Shown: positions 43,699 through 54,333 of the stretch, piece after piece
Layout of the letters: every line of letters begins with the position of its first letter
How positions within the stretch are numbered: position 1 is the first letter of the stretch
Assembly: GCF_900232995.1 (NCBI RefSeq)
Contig: NZ_OCVX01000003.1
Location: 1,536,162 to 1,595,348, forward strand
DNA length: 59,187 nucleotides
Direction: 5' to 3'
Origin: Mycobacterium simulans
GTDB taxonomy: Bacteria > Actinomycetota > Actinomycetes > Mycobacteriales > Mycobacteriaceae
Notes under the pieces: model-generated
Databases searched by the model: none
Seen by the model: only the letters and a program-made list of their open reading frames with translations
What the model was told of the DNA's origin: nothing
Position numbers and translations under genes: made by a program

Positions 43699-44394
43699 TT
43701 GCAGACGGCGCTCCGCAGCTGTACGGCGATCGTTGCCGTGCTCTGGGCACTGGTATCCCTGCCCGCGAATACCGCGGCTGCCGACGACAAGGTCCCGTTG
43801 GGCGGCGGTGCCGGCATCGTGGTCAATGGGGGAACGCTATGCACGCTGACCGCCATCGGCCATGACAAGTTCGGCGATCTCATCGGCTTCACCTCCGCGC
43901 ACTGCGGGGGACCGGGCGCACCCGTCGCCGCCGAGGGGCCGGGGAACAATCCCACGGTAGGCACGATGGTTGCCGGCAATGACGCCCTCGACTACGCGGT
44001 GATCAAGTTCGATCCGGCCAAGGTGACTCCGGTGGCCAACTTCAACGGGTTTGCGATCAACGGCATCGGCCCGGAACCGACTTTCGGGCAGATCGCGTGT
44101 AAGCAGGGTCGCACCACGGGCAACTCGTGCGGCGTCACCTGGGGACCGGGACAGGATCCGGGCACCATCCTGATGCAGGTCTGCGGCGGACCGGGAGACT
44201 CCGGCGCGCCGGTGACGGTTGACAATCTGCTGGTCGGGATGATTCACGGCGCGTTCAGCGAAAACCTGCCCACGTGCGTCACCAAGTACATCCCGCTGCA
44301 CACCCCGGCGGTGGTGATGTCGTTCAATGCGGACCTGGCCGACATCAACGAAAAGAACCGGCCTGGTTCGGGATTCGTCCCGGTGGGGACGTAG
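43699..44394 (+). CDS. Secreted trypsin-like serine protease (Rv3668c-like)
   Basis: 231 residues from a TTG at 43699. A signal peptide ('SCTAIVAVLWALVSLPANTAAA') is followed by a compact chymotrypsin-like fold: His68 in 'FTSAHCGGPG', Asp98 in 'NDALDYAVIKF' and Ser168 in 'GPGDSGAPV'. Cys pairs (48/69, 134/144, 162/193) suggest three disulfides. It resembles small secreted actinobacterial S1 proteases such as streptogrisins without a propeptide. The 3' end meets acs with a strong inverted repeat between them. Confidence 0.9.
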   Translation: MQTALRSCTAIVAVLWALVSLPANTAAADDKVPLGGGAGIVVNGGTLCTLTAIGHDKFGDLIGFTSAHCGGPGAPVAAEGPGNNPTVGTMVAGNDALDYAVIKFDPAKVTPVANFNGFAINGIGPEPTFGQIACKQGRTTGNSCGVTWGPGQDPGTILMQVCGGPGDSGAPVTVDNLLVGMIHGAFSENLPTCVTKYIPLHTPAVVMSFNADLADINEKNRPGSGFVPVGT

Positions 44395-44434
44395 CTGGTC
44401 GGCGGCGACCCGCTGCGCCCGGCTCCGCCGCGCT

Positions 44435-44488
44435 GAGCGTCACGCCGGTGTGACCCTCGACGCCAGTAGCCACGCTGGCGTGACGCTC
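44435..44488. terminator. Inverted repeat between the convergent protease and acs genes
   Basis: Arms of 18 bp (44435-44452, GAGCGTCACGCCGGTGTG, and 44471-44488) pair with two differences around an 18-base loop. The core GAGCGTCACGCC/GGCGTGACGCTC is a dispersed palindrome in mycobacteria, placed here between converging 3' ends. Confidence 0.75.
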
Positions 44489-44499
44489 GGAAGCGCGGG

Positions 44500-46446
<1,947 letters not shown>

Positions 46447-46497
46447 GTGTTGAGAGCCTAGCGGTGCGAGGCGACGGGAAGCTCTAGGGTCGCTTTC

Positions 46498-48126
46498 ATG
46501 CGCCGGATCTGGGCCACGCTGGCCGCCGTTGTCGTCGGACTGCTGGCGGTCGTGCCGGTCGCCGGCTGTGGCGGCGGTGTGCTGAGCCCGGATGCGGTGG
46601 TCGTCAACGGCGGGGAGCCGCCCAACCCGTTGATCCCCACCGGCACCAACGACAGCAATGGCGCCCGGATCATCGACCGCCTCTTCGCCGGCCTGATGTC
46701 CTACGACGCCGCGGGCAAACCCTCCTTGGAGGTCGCTCGGTCGATCGAGACAGTCGACAACGTCAACTACCGAATCACCCTCAAACCGGGCTGGAAGTTC
46801 ACCGACGGCTCGGCGGTGACGGCCCACTCCTTCGTTGACGCGTGGAATTACGGGGCGCTGAGCTCCAATGCTCAGCTGCAGCAGCATTTCTTCAGCCCGA
46901 TCGCGGGCTATGAAGACGTTGCTGAGGTCGCCGGCCCGCCCAACGGAAAGCGGACCACCATGTCCGGACTCCAAGTGGTAAATGATCTCGAGTTCACCGT
47001 GCGACTCAAGGCTCCGACCATCGACTTCACGCAGCGCTTGGGCTTCACCGCGTTCTATCCACTGCCGGACACGGCGTTTCGGGACATGGCGGGGTTTGGC
47101 CGTCACCCGATTGGCAACGGGCCCTATAAGCTCGAAGATGGCGCCGATGGGCCGGCCTGGGAGCACAACGTCAAGATCGATCTGGTGCCCAACCCCGATT
47201 ACCATGGCAATCGAAAACCCCACAACAAAGGCCTGCGGTTCGAGTTCTACGGCAATCTCGACACCGCCTATTCCGACCTGCTATCCGGCAATCTCGATGT
47301 GCTGGACACGATTCCATCGAGCGCGTTGACGATCTATCGCCGCGACCTGGGCGACAACGCCACCAGCGGGCCCGCAGCGATGAACCAGTCGCTCGACACC
47401 CCACTGCGGCTGCCGCATTTCGGCGGCGAGGAGGGCCGGCTGCGCCGGTTGGCGCTGTCGGCTGCCATCAACCGCTCGCAGATCTGCCAGCAGATATTCG
47501 CCGGAACTCGCAGTCCTGCACGCGATTTCACCGCCCGGTCGTTGCCGGGATTCGACCCGAACCTACCAGGCAACGATGCATTGGACTTCAATCCCGAACG
47601 CGCCCGCCAACTTTGGGCGCAAGCGAACGCTATTTCGCCATGGAGCGGCCGATACGCGATCGCCTACAACGCCGACAGCGGTCATCAGGAGTGGGTGGAT
47701 GCGGTGGCCAACAGCATCAAGAACGTCTTGGGAATCGACGCGAGTGGTGCGCCGCAGCCGACCTTCGCCAGCTTGCGCACTCAGATCACTAACCGCACCA
47801 TCGACACCGCATTCCGCTCCGGATGGCAGGGCGACTACCCATCGATGATCGAATTCCTGGCGCCGCTATATTCCACCGGAGCGGGATCCAACGACGTCGG
47901 CTATTCGAGTCGTGAGTTCGACGCGGCGCTGGCTACTGCCGAGGCGGCGCCCAATCTGCGAGAGGCCGATGCGCTAGTCAACGTCGCACAGCGAATCCTG
48001 TTGCACGACATGCCAGTCGTGCCGTTGTGGGACTACATCAGCGTAGTTGGCTGGTCGAGCGAGGTCAGCAACGTCACCGTCACCTGGAACGGCCTGCCCG
48101 ACTACGAGAACATCGTCAAGGGCTGA
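46498..48126 (+). CDS. dppA: Periplasmic dipeptide-binding lipoprotein
   Basis: 542 residues, ATG 46498. Signal peptide with lipobox 'VVPVAGC', so it is a lipoprotein attached through that Cys. Solute-binding family 5 (SBP_bac_5): 'PPNPLIPTGTNDSNGARIIDRLFAGL', 'PGWKFTDGSAVTAHSFVDAWNYG', 'HPIGNGPYKLED' and 'DMPVVPLWDYISV'. It captures peptides for the DppBCD importer; the M. tuberculosis system has also been tied to heme uptake. It is the first gene of a tight operon, 1 bp before dppB. Confidence 0.95.
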   Translation: MRRIWATLAAVVVGLLAVVPVAGCGGGVLSPDAVVVNGGEPPNPLIPTGTNDSNGARIIDRLFAGLMSYDAAGKPSLEVARSIETVDNVNYRITLKPGWKFTDGSAVTAHSFVDAWNYGALSSNAQLQQHFFSPIAGYEDVAEVAGPPNGKRTTMSGLQVVNDLEFTVRLKAPTIDFTQRLGFTAFYPLPDTAFRDMAGFGRHPIGNGPYKLEDGADGPAWEHNVKIDLVPNPDYHGNRKPHNKGLRFEFYGNLDTAYSDLLSGNLDVLDTIPSSALTIYRRDLGDNATSGPAAMNQSLDTPLRLPHFGGEEGRLRRLALSAAINRSQICQQIFAGTRSPARDFTARSLPGFDPNLPGNDALDFNPERARQLWAQANAISPWSGRYAIAYNADSGHQEWVDAVANSIKNVLGIDASGAPQPTFASLRTQITNRTIDTAFRSGWQGDYPSMIEFLAPLYSTGAGSNDVGYSSREFDAALATAEAAPNLREADALVNVAQRILLHDMPVVPLWDYISVVGWSSEVSNVTVTWNGLPDYENIVKG

Positions 48127-48127
48127 G

Positions 48128-49054
48128 ATGGTTTGGTACGTGGTTCGCCGGATCGCCGTGATGGTGCCCGTATTCTTCGGAGCTACGCTGCTGATTTATG
48201 GCATGGTCTTTCTGTTGCCCGGAGACCCGATTGCCGCGCTGGCCGGCGACCGCCCGCTGAGTCCCGCAGTGGCCGCCCAGCTGCGTGCCCAGTACCACCT
48301 CGACGACCCGTTCCTGCTGCAGTACCTGCGCTATCTTGGCGGCTTACTGCACGGCGACCTGGGTCGTGCCTATTCCGGGCTCCCGGTCAGTGCCGTTCTA
48401 GCACATGCATTTCCGGTCACCATCAGGCTCGCGCTGATCGCTCTTGCGGTCGAGGCGATACTGGGGATCGGCTTCGGCGTGATCGCCGGTCTGCGCACAC
48501 ACGGCGTTTTTGATGCCACCGTGCTGGTCACAGGACTCATCATTATCGCGGTGCCCATCTTCGTGCTGGGATTTCTGGCGCAATTCATCTTCGGAGTTCG
48601 GCTGGGACTCGCGCCGGTCACAGTGGGCGGGCGAGCGACCTTCGCCCGACTATTGCTACCCGGGATCGTTTTGGGCGCGGTGTCATTCGCGTACGTGGTG
48701 CGGTTGACCCGCTCGGCAGTGGCCGCCAACGCGCACGCCGATTACGTCCGCACCGCCACCGCCAAGGGGTTGTCTCGGCCGCGGGTGGTGACGGTGCACA
48801 TCTTGCGTAACTCGCTGATCCCGGTGGTGACCTTCTTGGGCGCTGATCTCGGGGCGCTGATGGGCGGAGCCATTGTGACCGAAGGCATCTTCAACATCCA
48901 CGGCGTCGGCGGTGTGCTGTATCAAGCGGTCACCCGGCAGGAGGCGCCGACGGTGGTGTCGATCGTGACGGTGCTGGTGCTGATTTATCTGATCACCAAT
49001 CTGTTGGTGGATCTGCTTTACGCGGCCCTGGACCCCCGGATCCGATATGGCTGA
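48128..49054 (+). CDS. dppB: Dipeptide ABC transporter permease DppB
   Basis: 308 residues from the ATG at 48128; the frame opens earlier inside dppA. Six membrane helices. OppB/DppB N-terminal signature 'VVRRIAVMVPVFFGATLLIYGMVFLLPGDP'-type with 'LLPGDPIAALAG'; the permease EAA loop is 'DYVRTATAKGLSRPRVVTVHILRNSLIPV'-like (EAA---G consensus). The stop overlaps the dppC start by 8 bp. Confidence 0.95.
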   Translation: MVWYVVRRIAVMVPVFFGATLLIYGMVFLLPGDPIAALAGDRPLSPAVAAQLRAQYHLDDPFLLQYLRYLGGLLHGDLGRAYSGLPVSAVLAHAFPVTIRLALIALAVEAILGIGFGVIAGLRTHGVFDATVLVTGLIIIAVPIFVLGFLAQFIFGVRLGLAPVTVGGRATFARLLLPGIVLGAVSFAYVVRLTRSAVAANAHADYVRTATAKGLSRPRVVTVHILRNSLIPVVTFLGADLGALMGGAIVTEGIFNIHGVGGVLYQAVTRQEAPTVVSIVTVLVLIYLITNLLVDLLYAALDPRIRYG

Positions 49055-49910
49055 GCACAGCGGTTTTTGGGGCGAGACTTGGCGCGGACTGCGCCGACGA
49101 CCCAAGTTCGTCGTCGCGGCCGTCATGATTGTGTTCATTCTTGTGGTTGCGGCTTTTCCGGCGTTGTTCACCGCGGCCGATCCAACCTATGCAGATCCCA
49201 GCCAGAGCATGCTTGCGCCGTCGGCGGCGCACTGGTTCGGAACCGACCTGCAGGGCCACGACATCTACGCGCGCACCGTCTACGGCGCGCGGGCCTCGGT
49301 CACGGTTGGGCTGGGAGCCACGCTGGTCGCCTTCGTCGTCGGAGGGGCCATGGGGGCGCTGGCAGGCTTCTACGGCGGCTGGGTCGACGCTCTAGTTTCG
49401 CGTATTGCCGACGTGTTCTTCGGTTTACCGTTGTTGTTGGCGGCGATCGTGCTCATGCAGGTCTTGCATCACCGCACGGTTTGGACGGTGATTGCCATTC
49501 TGGCTCTGTTCGGATGGCCGCAAGTGGCCAGGATCGCCCGCAGTTCGGTCCTCGAGGTGCGGGCCAGTGATTATGTTCTGGCAGCTAAAGCGCTGGGGTT
49601 GAGCAGGTTTCGGATCCTGCTGCGTCATGCCGTGCCCAACGCCCTTGGGCCGGTGGTCGCGGTCGCGACCCTTGCCCTGGGTATCTTTATCGTCACCGAG
49701 GCGACGTTGTCCTACCTCGGGGTCGGGCTGCCGACGTCAGTGGTGTCCTGGGGTGGCGACATCAATGTGGCGCAGACCCGCCTGCGCGCGGGCTCGACGA
49801 TACTGTTCTATCCCGCTGGGGCGCTGGCAATTACGGTGCTGGCTTTCATGATGATGGGTGACGCGCTGCGCGACGCATTGGACCCTGGCTCACGGGCGTG
49901 GCGAGCATGA
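49047..49910 (+). CDS. dppC: Dipeptide ABC transporter permease DppC
   Basis: 287 residues, ATG 49047. OppC/DppC features: an N-terminal helix preceded by 'WRGLRRRPKFVVAAVMIV', then 'HWFGTDLQGHDIYARTVYGARAS' and the EAA loop 'DYVLAAKALGLSRFRILLRHAVPNAL'. The C-terminal 'ALRDALDPGSR' is diagnostic of the family. Six membrane helices are expected. Its stop overlaps the ATG of dppD (ATGA). Confidence 0.95.
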   Translation: MAEHSGFWGETWRGLRRRPKFVVAAVMIVFILVVAAFPALFTAADPTYADPSQSMLAPSAAHWFGTDLQGHDIYARTVYGARASVTVGLGATLVAFVVGGAMGALAGFYGGWVDALVSRIADVFFGLPLLLAAIVLMQVLHHRTVWTVIAILALFGWPQVARIARSSVLEVRASDYVLAAKALGLSRFRILLRHAVPNALGPVVAVATLALGIFIVTEATLSYLGVGLPTSVVSWGGDINVAQTRLRAGSTILFYPAGALAITVLAFMMMGDALRDALDPGSRAWRA

Positions 49911-51655
49911 GCCGCACCGGACCATTGGAATTGCCGCTGTTATCGGTCGAGGGCCTGGAAGTTCGGTTCGGCGCCGACGAGCCCGTCGTTCGCGGAGTGG
50001 ATCTGACAGTGAGGCGTGGTCAGACCGTTGCTGTGGTGGGCGAATCGGGATCGGGGAAGTCCACAACGGCTGCGGCGATTCTGGGCCTGCTTTCGCCCGG
50101 CGGACGAATTACGGCCGGCCGCATCACTTTCGACGGGCGTGACATCGCTTCAGCTGATCGGAAGGCCGACCAGCGTGTCCTCCGGTCTATCAGAGGCCGT
50201 GAGATCGGGTATGTGCCGCAGGATCCGATGGCCAACCTCAACCCGGTATGGACGGTCGGCTTTCAAATCCGGGAAGCATTGCGGGCCAACAGGAGCGATC
50301 GCAAGCGCGGCGAAGCCTGGCGCTGGGGGCACCGCCCGCTTGCGGGGGACGGGTCGCGACCGTGGGGCACCGATGGCCGCAGTGCGCGGCGGAGGGCCAT
50401 ACAGCTATTGGCCGAGGCAGGTATGCCGGATTCGGCGAAGCAATCGGGCCGCTATCCACACCAGTTGTCCGGTGGCATGTGTCAGCGGGCGTTGATCGCC
50501 ATCGGGTTGGCGGGCAGGCCGCGGCTGCTGATCGCGGATGAGCCGACGTCGGCGCTGGACGTGACGGTGCAGCGTCAGGTCCTCGATCATCTGCAGCGGC
50601 TCACCGATGAACTGGGGAGTGCCTTGCTGTTGATCACTCACGATTTGGCGCTGGCTGCCGAACGTGCGGAAGCTGTGGTGGTCCTCCATCGCGGAGCGGT
50701 TGTGGAATCCGGTGCGGCGCAGTCAATACTGCGTGATCCCCAGCACGAGTACACCCGGCGACTGGTAGCCGCGGCTCCGGCGTTCACCGCTCGCGACAAG
50801 CGAGCGGCTCAGATCCGCTCGCGGGTGGCGACCCGGGCTGCCGAGCACGCCGGTGGGCATGACGACATCCTGGTCGTTTCCGAGCTGACCAAGATTTACC
50901 GGGAGTCTCGCGGCGTGCCATGGCGGCGGGTGGAGTTTCGCGCCGTCGACCAAGTGTCGTTTCGGTTGCGACGAGCGAGCACCCTGGCCATCGTGGGGGA
51001 GTCGGGTTCGGGGAAGTCGACACTCGCGCGAATGGTTCTTGGTCTGTTGCAACCGACCTCGGGCACAGTGGTTTTCGACAGCCAGCGGACCGACAAACTG
51101 GACCGAGATATGACGTTGGCATTCCGCCGCCGCGTGCAGCCGGTGTTTCAGAACCCTTACAGCAGCCTGGATCCCATGTACTCGGTATTTCGCGCCATCG
51201 AGGAGCCGTTGCGCATCCACCGGGTCGGTGACCGCAACCAGCGCCGGCAGGCGGTGCGTGAGCTCGTCGAGCAGGTTGCGTTACCGACGTCGGTTCTGGG
51301 CAGGCTGCCGCGCGAGCTGTCGGGCGGTCAGCGGCAACGGGTGGCGATCGCCCGGGCGTTGGCGCTGCGGCCCGACGTGCTGGTGTGTGACGAGGCAGTC
51401 TCGGCGCTCGACGTTTTGGTGCAGGCACAGATTTTGGACCTGCTGGCCGAACTGCAGGCCACCCTGGGGTTGACCTACGTGTTCATCAGCCACGACCTGG
51501 CGGTGATCAGGCAGATCGCTGACGATGTTCTGGTGATGCGTGCCGGCCGGGTGGTAGAACATGCGCCCACCGAAGATGTGTTCACTCGGCCCCGTCACGA
51601 GTACACCCAACAGTTACTGGAGGCCATCCCCGGTGCGTCGGCGGGGTCCCGCTGA
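49907..51655 (+). CDS. dppD: Dipeptide ABC transporter, fused double ATPase DppD
   Basis: 582 residues, ATG 49907. Two complete ABC domains: the first with Walker A 'GESGSGKS' at 45-52, Q-loop Gln105, signature 'LSGGM' at 187-191 and 'LLIADEPTSALD'; the second with 'GESGSGKSTLARM', 'ELSGGQRQRVAIARAL' and 'VLVCDEAVSALD'. It is a DppD-DppF fusion. Residues about 130-157 ('SDRKRGEAWRWGHRPLAGDG' and on) look like an in-frame insertion between the Q-loop and the signature; it makes the protein about 34 residues longer than the M. tuberculosis form I recall (548). It powers peptide import through DppBC. Confidence 0.95.
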   Translation: MSRTGPLELPLLSVEGLEVRFGADEPVVRGVDLTVRRGQTVAVVGESGSGKSTTAAAILGLLSPGGRITAGRITFDGRDIASADRKADQRVLRSIRGREIGYVPQDPMANLNPVWTVGFQIREALRANRSDRKRGEAWRWGHRPLAGDGSRPWGTDGRSARRRAIQLLAEAGMPDSAKQSGRYPHQLSGGMCQRALIAIGLAGRPRLLIADEPTSALDVTVQRQVLDHLQRLTDELGSALLLITHDLALAAERAEAVVVLHRGAVVESGAAQSILRDPQHEYTRRLVAAAPAFTARDKRAAQIRSRVATRAAEHAGGHDDILVVSELTKIYRESRGVPWRRVEFRAVDQVSFRLRRASTLAIVGESGSGKSTLARMVLGLLQPTSGTVVFDSQRTDKLDRDMTLAFRRRVQPVFQNPYSSLDPMYSVFRAIEEPLRIHRVGDRNQRRQAVRELVEQVALPTSVLGRLPRELSGGQRQRVAIARALALRPDVLVCDEAVSALDVLVQAQILDLLAELQATLGLTYVFISHDLAVIRQIADDVLVMRAGRVVEHAPTEDVFTRPRHEYTQQLLEAIPGASAGSR

Positions 51656-51664
51656 GGCCTCATT

Positions 51665-51710
51665 GCCCGCCTCCTTCTCGCGCCGCTTCGCGGCGCGCAT
51701 CGTCGCCGGG
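51665..51710. repeat. Dispersed palindromic element downstream of dppD
   Basis: On the reverse strand GGCGACGATGC, then CGCCGC-GAA-GCGGCG (hairpin), then GAGAAGGAGG. The same order (CGACGATGC, palindrome, GAGGAG-like tail) is seen at about 40.0 kb and in the 57-bp unit at 33.5 kb. Confidence 0.7.
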
Positions 51711-51725
51711 CTATGTTGGCAACTT

Positions 51726-52493
51726 GTGACGGCTGACCCGCTGGCTCCGCTGATGGACCTTCCCGGTGTCGCCGAGGCCAGCGACCGGGCCCGCGACGCG
51801 CTGGGCCGAGCTCACCGACACAAGGCCAACCTGCGGGGCTGGCCCGTCACGGCCGCCGAAGCGGCGTTGCGTGCGGCACGGGCATCGTCGGTACTCGACG
51901 GCGGTCCCGTGCGATTGGACGACCTGTCGGAGGCCGCTTTGCAGGATGGCGGAGTCAGTGATCCGGTGTTCGGCGGAGCGCTGCGGGTGGCCCAAGCGCT
52001 AGAAGGTGGCGGTGGCCCGTTGGTCGGGGTATGGCAGCGGGCGCCGCTGCAGGCACTGGCCCGCCTGCATATGCTGGCGGCTGCCGATCTAGCCGATGAC
52101 GATCGGCTGGGGCGGCCGCGCGCCGATGCCGATGTTGGGCCGCGGCTGGAGTTGCTCGCAGATGTTGTGACCGCCCGCACCCAGGCGTCGGCACCAGTAG
52201 TTGCGGCGGTTGCACACGGAGAACTGTTGACGTTGAAGCCGTTTGGCACTGCCGACGGTGTGGTGGCTCGCGCGGTGTCGCGCCTGGTCTCCATCGCCAC
52301 CGGTCTGGATCCACATGGACTGGGTGTGCCCGAGATTCGTTGGATGCGTCAACCCGCCGATTACCGTGATGCCGCACGAAGATTCGCTGAGGGCACTCCT
52401 GCAGGTGTGGCGGCCTGGCTGGTGTTGTGTTGCCGTGGGATGCAGGCCGGCGCGCAGGAGGCGCTTTCAATAGCCGAGTCTCGGATCGGATAG
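51726..52493 (+). CDS. Conserved actinobacterial protein (Rv3662c-like), unknown function
   Basis: 255 residues from a GTG at 51726 ('VTADPLAPLMDLPGVAEAS'), matching the length of its orthologue; the frame opens inside dppD. The protein is helical and alanine-rich. 'RAARASSVLDGGPVRLDDLSEAAL' resembles the N-terminal substrate-loop region of Fic-type proteins, but no HPFxxGN Fic motif is present. 'GELLTLKPFGTADGVVARAVSRL' is a further conserved block. Databases often name it oxidoreductase without basis. It follows dppD after 70 bp. Confidence 0.82.
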   Translation: MTADPLAPLMDLPGVAEASDRARDALGRAHRHKANLRGWPVTAAEAALRAARASSVLDGGPVRLDDLSEAALQDGGVSDPVFGGALRVAQALEGGGGPLVGVWQRAPLQALARLHMLAAADLADDDRLGRPRADADVGPRLELLADVVTARTQASAPVVAAVAHGELLTLKPFGTADGVVARAVSRLVSIATGLDPHGLGVPEIRWMRQPADYRDAARRFAEGTPAGVAAWLVLCCRGMQAGAQEALSIAESRIG

Positions 52494-52542
52494 GGCCTCG
52501 TCGGTAGCTGACGGCCGCGCGAAAAGGATCGTCCGGAAATGT

Positions 52543-52583
52543 AAAGCGGGCGACGATCCGAAGGTTTTCAGATCGCCGCCCGC
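52543..52583 (-). terminator. Rho-independent terminator of the Ms1-type RNA
   Basis: On the reverse strand GCGGGCGGCGATC (52583-52571) pairs with GATCGTCGCCCGC (52558-52546) across a 12-base loop, with one G-U pair, followed by TTTACATTT. It is a strong intrinsic terminator for a transcript coming from the HAD-gene side. Confidence 0.8.
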
Positions 52584-52880
52584 CAACACGGTCCTCGGTT
52601 ACCAAGCGTGCATTTGTGGGCTGCGTGGGTGGCCTCGGCGCGTTTGCGATACTTCCGACTGCGGCCCCACCCAAAGAGCCGTCGACGTCATCCGTTGTTC
52701 GCAATTACGCAGGCCCGCAACACTTCTGCCATTATCGCGGCTATGACTCCGCGTGGGTGCCGAGAAACCGTGCTGGGTGCCCGGGTCGGGAGAACGAACC
52801 TTCTCTTCCGGATCGACCTTGGCCTCACCGGGCTTCCGTGGTTCCTTTGTACTACTAGACCCCAGGCACAGCAAGGCCTA
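52543..52880 (-). ncRNA. Ms1 / MTS2823-type RNA polymerase-associated RNA (5' end approximate)
   Basis: In M. tuberculosis the abundant stationary-phase RNA MTS2823 (ncRv13661), the Ms1 homologue, lies between Rv3661 and Rv3662c. Here the same two neighbours leave 472 bp without a credible gene, ending in an intrinsic terminator on the expected strand. Ms1 is about 300 nt, folds like 6S RNA and binds core RNA polymerase lacking sigma factor. The 91-codon open frame at 52599-52874 is probably accidental. Identity rests on synteny and the terminator; the 5' end cannot be fixed from the sequence. Confidence 0.75.
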
Positions 52881-52965
52881 ATTCCGTGAATGTTCTGGAA
52901 ATGGCTTTGGATTGCGTGCGAGCGTGTTTGCTGTCGTGACACTTGAGAAGGTTGGGACGCCAGTG

Positions 52966-53823
52966 CTAGAAAGCGAAGCGGCGCAGCAGTGCGTATGCGA
53001 CCGCTCCGGCGGCCAAGGCGCTGATACCTACCGCGGCGGTCGTCGCGATCGCTGCGCCTGAGGGTGCCGGAATGCGGTCGCGCAGGGACACCGGCCGGGA
53101 GAACGACAAGATGGGCCAACCCCGTTCGATGGCTTCCCTTCGCAGCCCGCGATCGGGATTGACCACCGAGGGATGGCCGACGGCTTCAAGCATCGGCAAG
53201 TCCGTGATCGAGTCGGAGTAGGCGTAGCAGTGTTCCAGGGGGTAGCCCTCGCGGGCCGCCAACTCGCGGATCGCTTGGACCTTGCCCTCGCCGTAGCAGT
53301 AGAACGCGACCTCCCCCGTGTATTTGCCGTCCTCGACGACCATTCGGGTCGCCATCGCATGGGTGGCGCCCAGTGCGCGGGCGATCGGGCCAACGATCTC
53401 CTCACCTGAGGCCGAGACCACGACAACGTCGCGGCCGCACAACTTGTGGCCTGCGATGAGGTCTGCGGCTTCGGCGAACACGTGCGGAGTCACGATGTCG
53501 TGGAGTGTCTCGTTGACGATCGACTTCACCTGCTCCACGTCCCAACCGGTGCACATGTTGGCCAAGTGGGTGCGCATCCGATCCATCTGGTCATGATCAG
53601 CGCCGGAGAGCAGAAAGATGAACTGGGCATAGCTGGATTTCAACACGGCGCGTCGGTTGAGCAGTCCCTGAGCGAAGAAGGGTTTGCTGAACGCTAGGGT
53701 GCTGGACTTGGCGACGATGGTCTTGTCCAGGTCAAAGAATGCCGCGGTTCGAGCGTGCGGAACGGCTTCTCCTGGTGCTTGCGGTGACGTTTGCTGCTGC
53801 GCGGCCGGGTTGGATTCGGTCAC
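52966..53823 (-). CDS. HAD-superfamily IB phosphatase with C-terminal anchor (Rv3661-like)
   Basis: 285 residues from a GTG at 53823 ('VTESNPAAQQQT'); the frame is open to 53991, but that part overlaps a small-RNA promoter. HAD motif I is 'AAFFDLDKTIVAKSST', motif II 'VVVSASGEEIVGP', motif III Lys in 'GEGKVQAIRELA', and motif IV 'AYSDSITDLPMLEAVG'. This is the IB (SerB/CicA-like) class. A C-terminal hydrophobic helix ('ATTAAVGISALAAGAVAYALL') would tether it to the membrane. It may act on small phosphates or lipid phosphates; it is flanked by two small-RNA loci. Confidence 0.92.
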   Translation of the reverse strand: MTESNPAAQQQTSPQAPGEAVPHARTAAFFDLDKTIVAKSSTLAFSKPFFAQGLLNRRAVLKSSYAQFIFLLSGADHDQMDRMRTHLANMCTGWDVEQVKSIVNETLHDIVTPHVFAEAADLIAGHKLCGRDVVVVSASGEEIVGPIARALGATHAMATRMVVEDGKYTGEVAFYCYGEGKVQAIRELAAREGYPLEHCYAYSDSITDLPMLEAVGHPSVVNPDRGLRREAIERGWPILSFSRPVSLRDRIPAPSGAAIATTAAVGISALAAGAVAYALLRRFAF

Positions 53824-53954
53824 CGAACCAGCATAGGTCGGAGGTCTGACACGGCCGCTACTTTGTTCGCAAAATGGCCGCTGGGACATCGATGTGGTCG
53901 CCTCGTCGGCGACATTTACACGGCTCAAGCTGTAGTTTTTCTTAAAGGCAATAC

Positions 53955-53985
53955 TTGCGTGAGTCCGGACTGTCATGTGTATAGT
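53955..53985 (+). promoter_or_regulatory. Promoter candidate for the 6C-type RNA
   Basis: TTGCGT (53955-53960) and TATAGT (53980-53985, with upstream TGTG resembling an extended -10) are separated by 19 bases. Start of transcription near 53991-53993 would give a transcript of about 95 nt to the terminator. Confidence 0.6.
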
Positions 53986-53990
53986 AAGCA

Positions 53991-54087
53991 TTACTCGGCC
54001 TGAGCCGAGGGTGTATCAGCCCGACCCCCCGGGGCTGATACACGACGACCCTCGCCTCCTCCCCCCCTGGCGGGGGTCGTCCCTTTT
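53991..54087 (+). ncRNA. 6C-family small RNA (B11 homologue)
   Basis: Two hairpins in tandem, each with a C-rich loop: stem 54011-54022/54032-54043 (12 perfect pairs, GTGTATCAGCCC) around GACCCCCCG, and stem 54045-54056/54069-54080 (ACGACCCTCGCC/GGCGGGGGTCGT, one G-U) around a loop with seven C in a row; then TTTT at 54084-54087. This is the hallmark of the actinobacterial 6C RNA. The M. tuberculosis member B11 (93 nt) lies between Rv3660c and Rv3661, the same place and strand. C-rich loops pair with G-rich ribosome sites of target mRNAs; overproduction affects growth and cell division. The 54088-54333 remainder has no gene. Confidence 0.9.
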
Positions 54088-54333
54088 GTGGGGTAAATAA
54101 AGCCCCGTGCCGCAGGTGCTTAGTGGGGCTCGCGGTGTGTTGCGGGACTCCTGTTGTTTTTGCACGGTCGAAGCGACAGCAATGGCAATTGTGCACAGAT
54201 GCGTCTCTCTCCACAATTCGCCCTTTGGGACTGTCGTCCCACCCCGCGGACCCCGCACGCTAGACGCGTGACCACCGTTTCTGGGCCTCCGGGCACTTGT
54301 CGCACCGGCCGCGCGGGCTCCGGCGTGTTGGCA

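Noticed and set aside
52599..52874. 91-codon reverse open frame in the Ms1 region
   Set aside because: No similarity to any family, no ribosome site, and it lies within the expected small-RNA transcript ending at a strong terminator.
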